A stretch of DNA of 35,658 nucleotides, from the NCBI RefSeq assembly GCF_030651495.1, contig NZ_JAUSFI010000136.1:1-35658 (forward strand), read 5' to 3'. The notes under the pieces are model-generated. The model worked only from the letters and a program-made list of their open reading frames with translations, had not been told where the DNA came from and ran no database searches. The stretch comes from Undibacterium sp. (lineage in GTDB: Bacteria > Pseudomonadota > Gammaproteobacteria > Burkholderiales > Burkholderiaceae_D). Of this stretch, positions 16,870-25,849 are shown one piece after another (the stretch's first letter is position 1; each line of letters opens with the position of its first letter). Position numbers and translations under genes: made by a program.

Positions 16870-19233
16870 TTACAAATTCCAGTGCCAATCGCGGATTTCC
16901 GGCATGTCTTCACCATGCTCGCTAATATATAATTTATGTTGTTCCATGCTGGCCCAATACCGCGCTGTCGCTTGCGCAACTTGGGCACTCAGCCGAGGAA
17001 TGCGCTCGATCGCATCCAATGCCAGCTGATAGCGATCCAGATTATTCAGTACCACCATGTCGAACGGCGTAGTCGTCGTGCCCTCCTCCCTGTATCCACG
17101 CACATGAATATTATGATGGTTATGTCTTCGGTAAGTCAGTTTATGGATCATGGTCGGATACCCATGAAAAGCAAAAATGACAGGTTTATCGGTCGTAAAA
17201 AGTGCGTCAAAATCATTATCATCGAACCCATGTGGATGCTCCGATTCGGGCTGCAACACCATCAGGTCGACCACGTTGACGACACGGATACGAATATCCG
17301 GCACGTATTGACGCAATAAGGTAACGGCAGCCAACGTCTCCAAAGTGGGCACATCACCGGCACAGGCCATCACGACATCAGGATCGCCAGCATCGCTGCT
17401 AGCCCATTGCCAGATACCGGCACCGACCGTGCAATGATGTACAGCCGCATCCATGTCTAACCATTGCCATTCAGGCTGCTTGCCAGCGATGATCAAATTG
17501 ATGTAATTACGGCTACGCAAACAGTGATCCATAACCGATAACAGGCAATTGGCATCGGGCGGCAGATAAATGCGTACGATATCGGACTTTTTGTTGGCTA
17601 GATGGTCAATAAAACCCGGATCCTGATGTGAAAAACCATTGTGATCCTGCCGCCAGACATGCGAAGTCAACAGATAATTCAACGAGGCAATCGGCTTACG
17701 CCAAGGAATATTCGCGCAAACCTTCAGCCATTTGGCGTGCTGGTTCAGCATAGAATCAATGATAGGAATAAAAGCTTCGTAACAAGAAAACAGGCCATGT
17801 CGTCCGGTAAGCAAATATCCTTCTAGCCAGCCTTCGCATAAATGCTCGCTCAGGACTTCCATCACTCGGCCATCCATGCTGAGATTGACATCGACCTCTT
17901 CAATATCGCCCATCCATGCTTTACCTGAGACTTCAAATACAGCATCTAAGCGATTTGATGCCGTTTCATCTGGACCAAAAAGTCTAAAATTTTGTTTATC
18001 CAGATTCAGCTTCATGACGTCGCGGATAAATTCTCCCACCACCCTGGTTGCCTCTGCCTTGACACTGCCAGGTTGGATCACAGGCACGGCGTAGTCATAA
18101 AAATCCGGCAGCGACAAAGACTTCAACAGTGCCCCGCCATTGGCGTGTGGATTACATCCCATACGACGATGACCAGTGGGTGCCAGCGCCGCAATGTCTT
18201 CAAGTAATTTGCCCTGCCGGTCAAATAATTCTTGCGGCTGGTAACTCTGCATCCACGCGTCAAGCTCGGTGAGATGTTCAGGGCTTTTGAAATCCGCAAT
18301 AGGCACTTGATGTGCACGCCACGTACCCTCAACCGGCTTGCCATCGACACTTTTCGGCCCGGTCCAGCCTTTGGGGGTTTGAAACACGATCATCGGCCAG
18401 CGCGGACGTTCCGGATGGCCCGTTTTTTTGCTCGCCCTTGCCACATTCTGTATTTGTCGGATTTGCTCAAGAACACGGTCCAGCGTTGCAGCAAGTGCTT
18501 GATGCACCAGCATAGGGTCATCCCCCTCAACAAAATACGGATCATAGCCATAACCACGCATCAGTTCAGTCAACTCTTGACGGCTGATACGCGCAAGGAT
18601 GGTCGGGTTGGCGATCTTAAAACCGTTCAGATGCAAGATGGGCAAAACCGCGCCATCGCGTGCTGGATTTAAAAATTTGTTTGAATGCCAACTGGCAGCC
18701 AGCGCGCCAGTTTCCGCCTCACCATCACCGATGATGCAGCTAACGATTAAATCAGGATTATCAAAGGCCGCGCCAAAAGCATGCGCCAATGAATATCCTA
18801 GTTCGCCCCCCTCATGAATAGAACCAGGTGTTTCTGGCGCCACGTGACTAGGGATTCCATAAGGCCAGGAAAATTGGCGAAACAAGCGCTCTAAACCATT
18901 CCGGCTACGCTCTATCGCAGGATAATATTCAGTATAAGAACCTTCCAGGTAACTGTGCGCCACGATGCCCGGTCCGCCATGGCCAGGCCCTATGACATAA
19001 ATCATGTTCAGATCATGCTGTTTGATCAGGCGGTTGAGATGCACATAAATAAAGTTCAACCCTGGTGTGGTGCCCCAATGCCCTAACAAGCGTGGCTTGA
19101 TATGTTCGAGCGACAAGGGAAGTTCAAGCAAGGGATTTGCCTGGAGATAAATCTGCCCTACAGAAAGATAATTAGCAGCACGCCAATAGGCATGCATTTT
19201 TTGCAGCAGACCGGGCGACAAGGTTTCAGGCAT
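16870..19233 (-). CDS. xfp: Xylulose-5-phosphate/fructose-6-phosphate phosphoketolase
   Basis: 787 residues from ATG at 19233 ([20 protein letters not shown]); the frame extends to 19293 but the family normally begins with this segment. Thiamine-diphosphate enzyme cleaving xylulose 5-phosphate (and often fructose 6-phosphate) to acetyl phosphate plus a triose or tetrose phosphate. Visible: [11 protein letters not shown], the ThDP-Mg site [17 protein letters not shown] with [20 protein letters not shown], and the C-terminal [15 protein letters not shown]. Full length, no breaks. Pairs with the zinc dehydrogenase downstream. Confidence 0.96.
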   Translation of the reverse strand: MPETLSPGLLQKMHAYWRAANYLSVGQIYLQANPLLELPLSLEHIKPRLLGHWGTTPGLNFIYVHLNRLIKQHDLNMIYVIGPGHGGPGIVAHSYLEGSYTEYYPAIERSRNGLERLFRQFSWPYGIPSHVAPETPGSIHEGGELGYSLAHAFGAAFDNPDLIVSCIIGDGEAETGALAASWHSNKFLNPARDGAVLPILHLNGFKIANPTILARISRQELTELMRGYGYDPYFVEGDDPMLVHQALAATLDRVLEQIRQIQNVARASKKTGHPERPRWPMIVFQTPKGWTGPKSVDGKPVEGTWRAHQVPIADFKSPEHLTELDAWMQSYQPQELFDRQGKLLEDIAALAPTGHRRMGCNPHANGGALLKSLSLPDFYDYAVPVIQPGSVKAEATRVVGEFIRDVMKLNLDKQNFRLFGPDETASNRLDAVFEVSGKAWMGDIEEVDVNLSMDGRVMEVLSEHLCEGWLEGYLLTGRHGLFSCYEAFIPIIDSMLNQHAKWLKVCANIPWRKPIASLNYLLTSHVWRQDHNGFSHQDPGFIDHLANKKSDIVRIYLPPDANCLLSVMDHCLRSRNYINLIIAGKQPEWQWLDMDAAVHHCTVGAGIWQWASSDAGDPDVVMACAGDVPTLETLAAVTLLRQYVPDIRIRVVNVVDLMVLQPESEHPHGFDDNDFDALFTTDKPVIFAFHGYPTMIHKLTYRRHNHHNIHVRGYREEGTTTTPFDMVVLNNLDRYQLALDAIERIPRLSAQVAQATARYWASMEQHKLYISEHGEDMPEIRDWHWNL

Positions 19234-19274
19234 AAGAATCTCTGAGAGTACTTTCGTCTTTCGTAAGAAAGATA

Positions 19275-19309
19275 AGGCGAGGTCAACCAGCAACCTGTTG
19301 ACCTCGCCT
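19275..19309 (-). terminator. Terminator-like hairpin between the 51-residue gene and xfp
   Basis: AGGCGAGGTCAAC (19275-19287) pairs perfectly with its complement at 19297-19309 around a 9-base loop. On the minus strand it is followed by TATCTTTCTT. It lies after the 51-residue gene and before xfp, so it may separate or attenuate the two. Confidence 0.65.
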
Positions 19310-19328
19310 ATTTCGGCTCACACCGTTC

Positions 19329-19484
19329 TTAGCGGGCACCCTTATGGTCTTTTTGACCGTCATTCTTATGCCTGCCAGCGACCTCGTTTGCTTCTGCTTT
19401 CTGCTTTTGCTTATTCACTTCATCTGATTGAGATGGACGCGACTGCACCGGTTTTTGTTGCTGATCTTTGCTTGGTTGTGTCAT
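19329..19484 (-). CDS. Small hydrophilic hypothetical protein (51 residues)
   Basis: On the minus strand an ATG at 19484 follows a strong GGAGA ribosome-binding site by 5 bases and opens a 51-codon frame ending TAA at 19329. The product begins MTQPSKDQQQKPVQ and ends GQKDHKGAR. It is rich in Gln, Lys and Asp/Glu, with no hydrophobic segment or cysteine, so probably disordered and cytoplasmic. The opposite-strand 62-codon frame here is less convincing. Function unknown; the hairpin directly after it supports a real transcript. The 19485-19842 gap upstream has no gene I can support. Confidence 0.65.
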   Translation of the reverse strand: MTQPSKDQQQKPVQSRPSQSDEVNKQKQKAEANEVAGRHKNDGQKDHKGAR

Positions 19485-19842
19485 GAAATTCTCCAAAAAA
19501 GAGGGAGATCGTCAACCCCGTGTATGTCGCATATGCGGCATCCGATGACGATCAGATAAGACAATGCGCCCTCTTCATGGCAAAAACTGTGCGCTAGCCC
19601 ACATAAGCCTGCATGAGAAAATGCCTAAAGCAACAAAAAATCACTCATCCGTTAGGTGTAGTGTTGGTGTCAGTAACGGGAATCCCCCCGTGAAAACGGA
19701 TTAATAGGAAATCGATACGTCTAGTCTAAGAATAGAAAATAAAATTAAAAACGGCGATGATAACGACGATAAAGTATTGGCCAACGCCAACATACTCTAA
19801 AACTATCGATTAAAAAACCATACAAAACACTTAAAAAAACGT

Positions 19843-19876
19843 AAAAAAAGCGGTAACACATCAAGTGCACCGCTTT
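19843..19876 (-). terminator. Intrinsic terminator of the small exported protein
   Basis: AAAGCGGT at 19847-19854 pairs with ACCGCTTT at 19869-19876, with further partial pairing in GCAC/GTGT. On the minus strand the stem is followed by an uninterrupted T run. It lies 22 bases after the stop at 19898. Confidence 0.8.
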
Positions 19877-19897
19877 AGCAATGAGATAAATTAATAA

Positions 19898-20233
19898 TTA
19901 TTTACATGCCTTACCGTGATCAGCATGCGCACCTTTCGCTTTGGCGTCAGTCTCAGTCATGTATTCACCCACTTTAGTTTTTCCATAAAATTTCGTTCCA
20001 TGGCAATGATATGTATTTGATTTCGTGTTAATCCATACTTTACCGGCACCACCACCTGGTGCTTCAGTCGTTGCAGAAGCCGCGGCTTTTGGTGTGGCTT
20101 TCGCACTCCCTGCACTTGAAGCATTTGCTACCGGAGCCGCAATGGTAGTGGCTGGTGCAGAAGCAGGTTTTGCTGTCGTGGCTGGAGTTTGTGCGAATGC
20201 GCTACCCATTACCAAGGTCGTAGCGATGAGCAA
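19898..20233 (-). CDS. Small exported protein with Ala/Thr-rich linker; signal peptide apparently frameshifted
   Basis: The frame as it stands starts at TTG (20233) and gives 111 residues: a hydrophobic stretch with the cleavage-like GSAFAQ, an Ala/Thr/Pro-rich linker (about 16-60), and a compact C-terminal part, KVWINTKSNTYHCHGTKFYG then GEYMTETDAKAKGAHADHGK. Two cysteines and several histidines are in that part. The same W-V-N-T-x-S-x-x-Y-H-C motif occurs in small secreted proteins of related bacteria (function unknown). No ribosome-binding site precedes the TTG. Another frame starts ATG at 20277/20274 with MMRQTNRFVLHQFTL; one missing T in the CTTTG at about 20234-20238 would fuse it to LIATTLVMGSAFAQ, a textbook signal peptide. 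So either a real frameshift or a base error. Confidence 0.75.
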   Translation of the reverse strand: MLIATTLVMGSAFAQTPATTAKPASAPATTIAAPVANASSAGSAKATPKAAASATTEAPGGGAGKVWINTKSNTYHCHGTKFYGKTKVGEYMTETDAKAKGAHADHGKACK

Positions 20234-20510
20234 AGTGTGAACTGGTGAAGCACGAAGCGGTTGGTTTGCCGCATCATGGATCGCTTTGTGCCTGCGGTTT
20301 GTGGGAGGATATTTTGTAGCGTTTTTGATCGGAGCTTGGTGCTACGTTTGGGATATGTCTATGTATACGTGTTGGGGGGCTATTTTGGCGCTATCAGGAA
20401 TGAGAATGGTGCTTGTGATAATAAGTTTGAAGTGAAATACTTCGGTTATGTGCCTTGAATTTCCTATCCGTATACGCTAGCCTGCAAGTTGATCACCACG
20501 GAGCTTTGCC

Positions 20511-21719
20511 ATGCCAAGTGTTTCGGACATCAAGGTTGCAGCACTGGAATTCGCCGTCACGGCCCGGGATGTGACTGGAATTTGGACTGGTTCAAACGGT
20601 GTGCGCGAACGCTTCTGGGTAGGGTCAAGCACCGACTTGATCCCCAAAATCGACGCCCTCCGCAGCGAACTACGTGATCCGATGTTGATTTCCACGGGCG
20701 AGACGTTGCGACTGCGCGAGTTTAAAGCATCTTGGGGCCGTAGTTTTCTACCTCCGATGCGGATGGAGGACTTACCCGATGTTCTTGTGGTCGTACCGCA
20801 TGGCCCCACTCACGACCTTCCTATTCACCTAATCGATATTTCAGCGCACGATAGTGACACCGATTACCCGCTGGGTGTTCTCATCGGGATCACCTACGCG
20901 AGTAGCCGGTCACTCTTTATGCGAACGGTTAGCCGCAATCCAGCGCGGCGGCGCGACTTAAACCAGTGGCACTGGGGCGAGTCGGAACCGCCTGATGGGC
21001 AGATACCGGTGCGCTCAGTGATGAGTGGCGGAGTCGATGTACTGGGCAGCCAGGACGAGGAGTTTCAAGAAATTTGCCGGCTCGTAGCGGAGCGGTTCAG
21101 TGGCGAGCGCACGATCTTTCTCGATCGCGAATTTCCGTATAGCAGGTCAACCGTCAAGGCAGCACTACGTCACGAAGCGCCGCTTTCTGTTCTTTGCGTC
21201 ATGGCTCATGGCTGGGTGGACGACGTGAATCACCGCATGTCCGGTTTGTTAGTGGAGCGTGACCTGGGCGTGAGTATGCGCGCCATTCCCATGCACGGCG
21301 GGCGTTATTTCGATTTTCGCGACCTGCCCTTGCGTCGCGCACCACGTCAAATCAAATCCATCAAGGATGTAGAGGTGCTCACTGCCGCGGAGCTTGAAGT
21401 GGATGCGAAGATCGCTTGTGAACTCGTGATGCTCCTCGCATGTTCGGCCGGGTGGGGCCGCGTGCTACAGGGAGACGAACCGGCGAGTCTCGCTGAGACC
21501 TGGCTGAAAATAGGCGCGGCCTCAGTTGCGGCTCCCTTGTGGGACGCGCCAATTGCGGCAGTGCACATGTGGACAAACGAGTTTCTTAATGCATGGACAA
21601 GACTCGACATGCCGAAATCGCTGGCGATGCGGTACGCGATGAAGCGCATGCATGAAGGAATTTTCCGAGACGCCCCGGAACGATTGGGCGTCATGACATT
21701 ACGAGGTGACTGGCTATGA
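20511..21719 (+). CDS. CHAT-domain caspase-like protease
   Basis: 402 residues, cytoplasmic, no membrane segment. Most of it is a CHAT domain (clan CD cysteine peptidase). The N-terminal CHAT motif is DVLVVVPHGPTHDLPIHLI (90-108). The catalytic His is His233 in VLCVMAHGWVDD. The catalytic Cys is Cys311 in LVMLLACSAGWG, followed by the usual ASLAETWLKIGAASVAAPLW segment. Residues 1-60 have no motif I recognise, and there are no TPRs, unlike HetF-type proteins. GGAG stands 7 bases before the ATG. The stop overlaps the next gene (ATGA). CHAT proteases often act in bacterial conflict and programmed-death systems by cleaving a partner. The genes downstream, and the position beside a tRNA, suggest such a role; the target is unknown. 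Confidence 0.88.
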   Translation: MPSVSDIKVAALEFAVTARDVTGIWTGSNGVRERFWVGSSTDLIPKIDALRSELRDPMLISTGETLRLREFKASWGRSFLPPMRMEDLPDVLVVVPHGPTHDLPIHLIDISAHDSDTDYPLGVLIGITYASSRSLFMRTVSRNPARRRDLNQWHWGESEPPDGQIPVRSVMSGGVDVLGSQDEEFQEICRLVAERFSGERTIFLDREFPYSRSTVKAALRHEAPLSVLCVMAHGWVDDVNHRMSGLLVERDLGVSMRAIPMHGGRYFDFRDLPLRRAPRQIKSIKDVEVLTAAELEVDAKIACELVMLLACSAGWGRVLQGDEPASLAETWLKIGAASVAAPLWDAPIAAVHMWTNEFLNAWTRLDMPKSLAMRYAMKRMHEGIFRDAPERLGVMTLRGDWL

Positions 21720-22219
21720 GTGACGAAAAAAAGAATATGCGTACAAGGAAGCTGGATTGGAACAAGCTGGACGAATTGACGGATCCGGAGCTTGCCACGT
21801 TGGTGGAAAGCACGATCTTCGTGCTCAAACGCAGTGATGAATCCGCTTCTGCAACGGCAGCGGAGATGCCGGCCAGCGCGATGACAAAGGCACTTGAGAA
21901 ATCGCTCAGTGAGCGTGGCATGGATGCCAGTGTGGCCGACAGCATCGTGAAGCAGGCCAAATTGTCGCGGCCCATAGCGATTATACTTTTGCAAGAGATC
22001 GCGGCTGTACCGGCGTTGGCGCACGAAATCGAAGGCGTATGGCGCGAGCGTAACGGCATGCTAGTGGTCGGAGCCGGTGTAATTCTCGCTGCAGCACTAA
22101 TGATACTGGTGCTTAAATTGAAGAAGATCAAGGTCAACAAGGAAAGCGGTGTTGAGGTTGATTTAGACAAACTTTCCACCGGCGCCCTGGGCAGCGTGTT
22201 CAAATTCCTCGGTGTGTAG
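21716..22219 (+). CDS. Single-helix membrane protein coupled to the CHAT protease
   Basis: 167 residues; I do not recognise the family. An acidic, charged N-terminal part and predicted helices (about 14-110) lead to one clear membrane helix (GMLVVGAGVILAAALMILVL, residues 114-133). A basic KLKKIKV anchor and a short tail with GVEVDLDKL follow. There is no signal peptide. The ATG overlaps the CHAT stop by 4 bases, so the products are probably made in fixed ratio. In other CHAT modules a membrane partner can be the protease substrate or effector; that idea is inference here. A single helix followed by a short strand-forming tail also recalls constant components of NTP-dependent conflict systems, but only loosely. 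Confidence 0.8.
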   Translation: MSDEKKNMRTRKLDWNKLDELTDPELATLVESTIFVLKRSDESASATAAEMPASAMTKALEKSLSERGMDASVADSIVKQAKLSRPIAIILLQEIAAVPALAHEIEGVWRERNGMLVVGAGVILAAALMILVLKLKKIKVNKESGVEVDLDKLSTGALGSVFKFLGV

Positions 22220-22292
22220 TAGCGCTGTTGTGCTGTCGTTGGACGAGCCGAGCTTGTGAGCTGATTCAGCTAAGCAATAGAGCGGGACAAAA

Positions 22293-23978
22293 ATGTACAC
22301 TCAACTGCTGCAAATCCTTTTTAGCGAAGACCACCGTTTTCTCACGTTACGTGCGGAGGGAATTCCTGATACGGTTAGCACGGCGATGATGACGTTCTGG
22401 TCGGATCCGGCCTACCAGTCCTTACAGTCCCAGTTGAAACTAACACCATCGGACTGGCCTGAGCTTATCGGCTTATTGCAAGAACTGGCAGACGGGCACA
22501 AAAAGGCCGACGGCCTCGAGTTGTGGAGCAATGTTGCTGTAGCCTCGGAAGGCTTGGTTGATGTGGAACCGGTTGCAGCGGTCCTGGTGGCACTGCAAGC
22601 CATGGCGGCATGGGTTGGTGGACTCGGTAAAAACCTGTTCTTCCAGCCATGGGAGGGGCATCATCCCGGCTGGCACTTGTTTCCACTGATCGTGGCGCGC
22701 AATCTGGTGGCCGCCGAAGCTATCTATTCGGCGCGTTTTGTGTGCGAAACCGCATCGGGTTTTGTCGAATCGGCAAAAGGAGCGCCTTTCGATCTTGAGT
22801 TGCAAAGGGTCATTGCCAACTATGAATCAGTGCTGGCTTCCGCAGAGCAGATCCACAATGACTGCGTTGATGAGCTGGCTTGGACGCTTCATGCCAACGC
22901 TACAGCGCAAGAGACAAGCTTCCGCGCGGAACTGGCCGCCCTGTTCTGGACTGCGGGCGATGTTATTCATGCGGAACTGCTGAGTCCGCGTGGACCAGCC
23001 GACTATTTGCCGCCCTATACCATGGTTCGATCCCTGGTCGACCAGAACATGCGAACGCTATCACGAAATCCGCTGATCCAGTACATCTGGCTGGAAATGA
23101 AGGATCGTGGCCCCTTCGACCTGCGCCAACATCGTGTCCTATTCGCCAGTATCAACAATTGCTTCCATTGTCACCCTCTGCATCAACTGGACGACATGGC
23201 TCCGATGAGTCTCTGTCAAGCGTATGCAAGAGTGGTTATCGGTGCCTTGCGCGGCCGGGTCGAGGAGACGGATCGGCGCGAATTATTCGGAGCCATGGCC
23301 ATTCTCTCTGGTCTTGTAAAATCGAGGGCTCCGGATGCGTACTTGCGCATCGCTGCGCTCACGCACATGCTGAGCGACATAGACGCAAAGGATCCGCTCG
23401 AAGAATGGAGCTCTCAGGCAAGTATGGCTGCCGACATTGTCCAATGGGCCGACCGCAATGGAATCTACGATCCTTTCGAGCGTGTTCTGGACATTCCCTT
23501 TTATGGTTTGAATGTCGACTCGATTGACGCACTTGAAAAAACAATGGACAGCATAGAAGCCTATCGCCTCGCAAACCTGGGGTACTGGCTCACGATCACG
23601 CCGCCTTTTTGCCATGAAAACCTGCCGTCCGATCTGCTAGAGCAGGAGCAGATGCTGCTTCGTGAGCTGCGCGGCGCTCGCTTCATTCGCCTGTTACCAC
23701 ACCTTCCCAGTCATTATAAAAGATACGGCTTTCGAATCGATGAGGCGCTCGACGGCCCGCCGACCGGCGCGCAACCTGTGCCGGACAAAATCGGTCTCCT
23801 GGGATTTGATCCTTTCGATCAAGAAACGGGCAAGCGTATCCTAAACGAAACGTGGAAACAACTGGAACAATTGCATGAACAAATGCGCATCACTTGCCCT
23901 TCTTATGCTCAGGTCAGGGCAAAGCCGCCATCATCCGCAGGCGATTTTGTGTCCGCCCTGCGTTCACATCACATTTGA
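22293..23978 (+). CDS. Large hypothetical protein of the CHAT module
   Basis: 561 residues, unrecognised. It begins 73 bases after the membrane-protein gene, with GAGCGGGAC before the ATG. The sequence looks soluble and mostly helical, rich in Trp, Leu and Ala, with no signal peptide, Walker motif or nuclease motif that I can see. A Cys/His cluster stands at residues 290-297 (C290, H292, C293, H294, H297 in CFHCHPLH); it could bind metal. It has the CxxCH form of a heme-c site, but without an export signal that is probably chance. A C-terminal part with LGFDPFDQETGKRILNETW follows a Pro-rich stretch. As third gene of the run it may be the sensor, the protease substrate or a toxic effector. 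Confidence 0.8.
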   Translation: MYTQLLQILFSEDHRFLTLRAEGIPDTVSTAMMTFWSDPAYQSLQSQLKLTPSDWPELIGLLQELADGHKKADGLELWSNVAVASEGLVDVEPVAAVLVALQAMAAWVGGLGKNLFFQPWEGHHPGWHLFPLIVARNLVAAEAIYSARFVCETASGFVESAKGAPFDLELQRVIANYESVLASAEQIHNDCVDELAWTLHANATAQETSFRAELAALFWTAGDVIHAELLSPRGPADYLPPYTMVRSLVDQNMRTLSRNPLIQYIWLEMKDRGPFDLRQHRVLFASINNCFHCHPLHQLDDMAPMSLCQAYARVVIGALRGRVEETDRRELFGAMAILSGLVKSRAPDAYLRIAALTHMLSDIDAKDPLEEWSSQASMAADIVQWADRNGIYDPFERVLDIPFYGLNVDSIDALEKTMDSIEAYRLANLGYWLTITPPFCHENLPSDLLEQEQMLLRELRGARFIRLLPHLPSHYKRYGFRIDEALDGPPTGAQPVPDKIGLLGFDPFDQETGKRILNETWKQLEQLHEQMRITCPSYAQVRAKPPSSAGDFVSALRSHHI

Positions 23979-24035
23979 CTTCTGGTGGCGATGATTCATG
24001 CAAACACAAAGAGATAAAGGTATTTGGTGCAATTG

Positions 24036-24162
24036 ATGGAACTTTTTGAAGCGCTAGAGAAAATCAAGGACAATACCAGCGCTGGAATATTAGTTTGGAG
24101 AGTATGGAAAGAGGAGAGAAACTAGTATGAGTCACCCAAAAGTCACCCAAGTCATTTTTTGA
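24036..24162 (+). other. Remnant sequence between the CHAT module and tRNA-Arg
   Basis: This stretch holds a 29-codon frame at 24036-24125 (MELFEALEKIKDNTSAGILV start) and a 11-codon frame at 24127-24162. The latter contains AGTCACCCAA twice (24130-24139 and 24141-24150). Neither looks like a functional gene. Short GTCACCCAA-type repeats next to a tRNA 3' end are what decayed integrative-element boundaries leave, so this may be residue of an insertion event. No copy of the tRNA 3' end was found at the other side of the CHAT genes. Confidence 0.35.
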
Positions 24163-24170
24163 AGGCAAAG

Positions 24171-24200
24171 AAAAAAGGGACTAGATTTGCATCTAGTCCC
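24171..24200 (-). terminator. Intrinsic terminator of tRNA-Arg
   Basis: GGGACTAGAT at 24177-24186 pairs perfectly with ATCTAGTCCC at 24191-24200 around TTGC. On the minus strand the stem is followed by six Ts. It lies 8 bases past the tRNA CCA end. Confidence 0.9.
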
Positions 24201-24208
24201 TTAAATTC

Positions 24209-24285
24209 TGGTGCGGCTGGCAGGAATCGAACCCACGACCCCTTGGTTCGTAGCCAAGTACTCTATCCAGCTGAGCTACAGCCGC
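24209..24285 (-). tRNA. tRNA-Arg (anticodon ACG)
   Basis: The minus strand folds into a complete cloverleaf: acceptor GCGGCTG with CAGCCGC, D-arm GCTCAGCTGGATAGAGT, anticodon arm CTTGG-CTACGAA-CCAAG with ACG, and T-arm GTGGGTTCGAATCC. The terminal CCA is encoded. The 3' end faces the CHAT genes, the usual side for integration of genomic islands. Confidence 0.97.
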
Positions 24286-24295
24286 GAAAAACAAA

Positions 24296-24324
24296 ATTAT
24301 AGCATGGGGGACACAAAATAAGAA
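24296..24324 (-). promoter_or_regulatory. Promoter of tRNA-Arg
   Basis: TATAAT (24301-24296) lies 10 bases before the mature 5' end. A weak -35, TTCTTA (24324-24319), stands 17 bases further up. The -10 is a consensus match; the -35 is poor. Confidence 0.6.
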
Positions 24325-24582
24325 GCCCCAGCAGGCAAAAAACCTTAATTGACTGCGGCATGCGCTGCGCCTATCCGCCCATCTGCCTTGATGCACATCG
24401 AATAAATCTATCCTGACGGTTACCCTTTTCGCAGGCATCGGCTATATTGGTGGCAACTATTTTATTGACGACTGACCCAGCATTATTCCAGCCAGGCGTA
24501 GCGCCGAAGACAATTCTTCAAACGACGCCGGGGCGGTTTTGCATCAGTCTACTTATTCTCCATCGAGACCAAGGACATCAGC

Positions 24583-25833
24583 TTGCGCTTCATTCATACC
24601 TCGGACTGGCACCTCGGCCAGACCCTCCACAACTTTGAACGCGGTTTTGAGCATCAGCACTTCCTCGACTGGCTAATCGAGACCATCGCGGCCGAACAGG
24701 CCGACGGCTTGCTTATCTGCGGCGACATCTTTGACAATGCCAACCCGTCGGCCGCATCGCAAAAACAGCTATACCGTTTTTTGCAGCAAGCCAAGAGCCG
24801 CGTGCCGCATCTGAATATCATTATCATCGCCGGCAATCACGATTCCCCCGGGCGGCTGGAAGCGCCGGGGCCGCTGCTGGAAACACTGGACGCCACGGTG
24901 ATCGGTTTTGTGCCCCGCCTGTCTGATGGAGCAATCGATCTGGCGCGGCTGGTGGTGCCGCTGAAAAACAAGCTCGGCGCAATTGCCGCCTGGTGCCTGG
25001 CGATACCGTTCTTGCGCCCCGGCGATGTGCCTCGGGTGGAGAATGCCAACTATCCCGTAGTTGATCCATACATGGAAGGCATCGCCCTGCTATACCGTCA
25101 GGCCTTCGAGTATGCGCACAGCTTGCGCCAGCCCGGCCAGGCCATCATTGCGCTCGGCCATTGCCATATGGTCGGCGGCGAAATTTCGGAAGACTCCGAA
25201 CGGCGCATCGTCATCGGCGGCACCGAGGCCTTGTCAGCGCATATATTTGACGCCAGCATCGCCTATGCCGCGCTGGGCCACCTGCACCTGGCGCAAAGCG
25301 TAGGCAAGCAAGCCCACCTGCGTTACTGCGGCAGCCCGCTACCGCTGTCGTTTGCCGAAGTCGCTTATAAGCATCAAGTGCTGCGCGTTGATCTTGAAGG
25401 CGAAAGCGTCAGCCAGATCACGCCGCTGCCGGTGCCGCGCGCGGTGGAATTGCTGCGCGTCCCGGCGCGGCCGGCAGCGCTAGACCAGGTGCTGGCCGCC
25501 CTCGCCGACCTGAGTTTGCCCGCGCACGCAGACAGCCAGCATCACGCCTACCTCGAAGTGCGCATCAGGCTAGAAGCGCCCGAGCCAGGTTTGCGCGCCC
25601 GCATCGAAACCGCGCTGGAAGGCAAGCCCGTGCGCCTGGCCAAGATAGAAACCAGCTTTGCCCCCAAGACTGCCGCGGACCATGCCCCCGCCACGCTCGA
25701 TGAACTAGAGCGGCTGCAACCGGACGACATCTTCAGGCGACTGTACCGCAGCAAATATGAGCAAGATGCCGCGCCCGAACTCTGCGCCGCCTTTGCCGAA
25801 CTGCTGCTCAGCCAGGAAGGCAGTGCGACATGA
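24583..25833 (+). CDS. sbcD: Exonuclease subunit SbcD
   Basis: 416 residues. Mre11-type metallophosphoesterase acting with SbcC as ATP-dependent nuclease on hairpins and DNA ends. Motifs: HTSDWHLGQTL (Asp8, His10), LLICGDIFDNANPS, IIAGNHDSPGR, ALGHCHMVGG and YAALGHLHLAQSVG, then RYCGSPLPLSFAE. The start is TTG at 24583 with AAGGA 8 bases upstream; no ATG is available nearby in the right place. The 294-base gap to the tRNA holds only the tRNA promoter. sbcC follows 118 bases later, after a REP-like repeat. Confidence 0.95.
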   Translation: MRFIHTSDWHLGQTLHNFERGFEHQHFLDWLIETIAAEQADGLLICGDIFDNANPSAASQKQLYRFLQQAKSRVPHLNIIIIAGNHDSPGRLEAPGPLLETLDATVIGFVPRLSDGAIDLARLVVPLKNKLGAIAAWCLAIPFLRPGDVPRVENANYPVVDPYMEGIALLYRQAFEYAHSLRQPGQAIIALGHCHMVGGEISEDSERRIVIGGTEALSAHIFDASIAYAALGHLHLAQSVGKQAHLRYCGSPLPLSFAEVAYKHQVLRVDLEGESVSQITPLPVPRAVELLRVPARPAALDQVLAALADLSLPAHADSQHHAYLEVRIRLEAPEPGLRARIETALEGKPVRLAKIETSFAPKTAADHAPATLDELERLQPDDIFRRLYRSKYEQDAAPELCAAFAELLLSQEGSAT

Positions 25834-25849
25834 TACGGCTTTGCAGACA

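Noticed and set aside
19298..19486. 62-codon plus-strand frame
   Set aside because: The opposite-strand 51-codon frame has a far better ribosome-binding site and composition.
20261..20458. 65-codon plus-strand frame upstream of the CHAT gene
   Set aside because: Odd composition, no ribosome-binding site, and it overlaps the probable true signal-peptide start of the exported protein on the other strand.
22293..23978. CxxCH as heme-c attachment site
   Set aside because: No signal peptide or membrane anchor, and no cytochrome-maturation context; zinc binding or chance is more likely.
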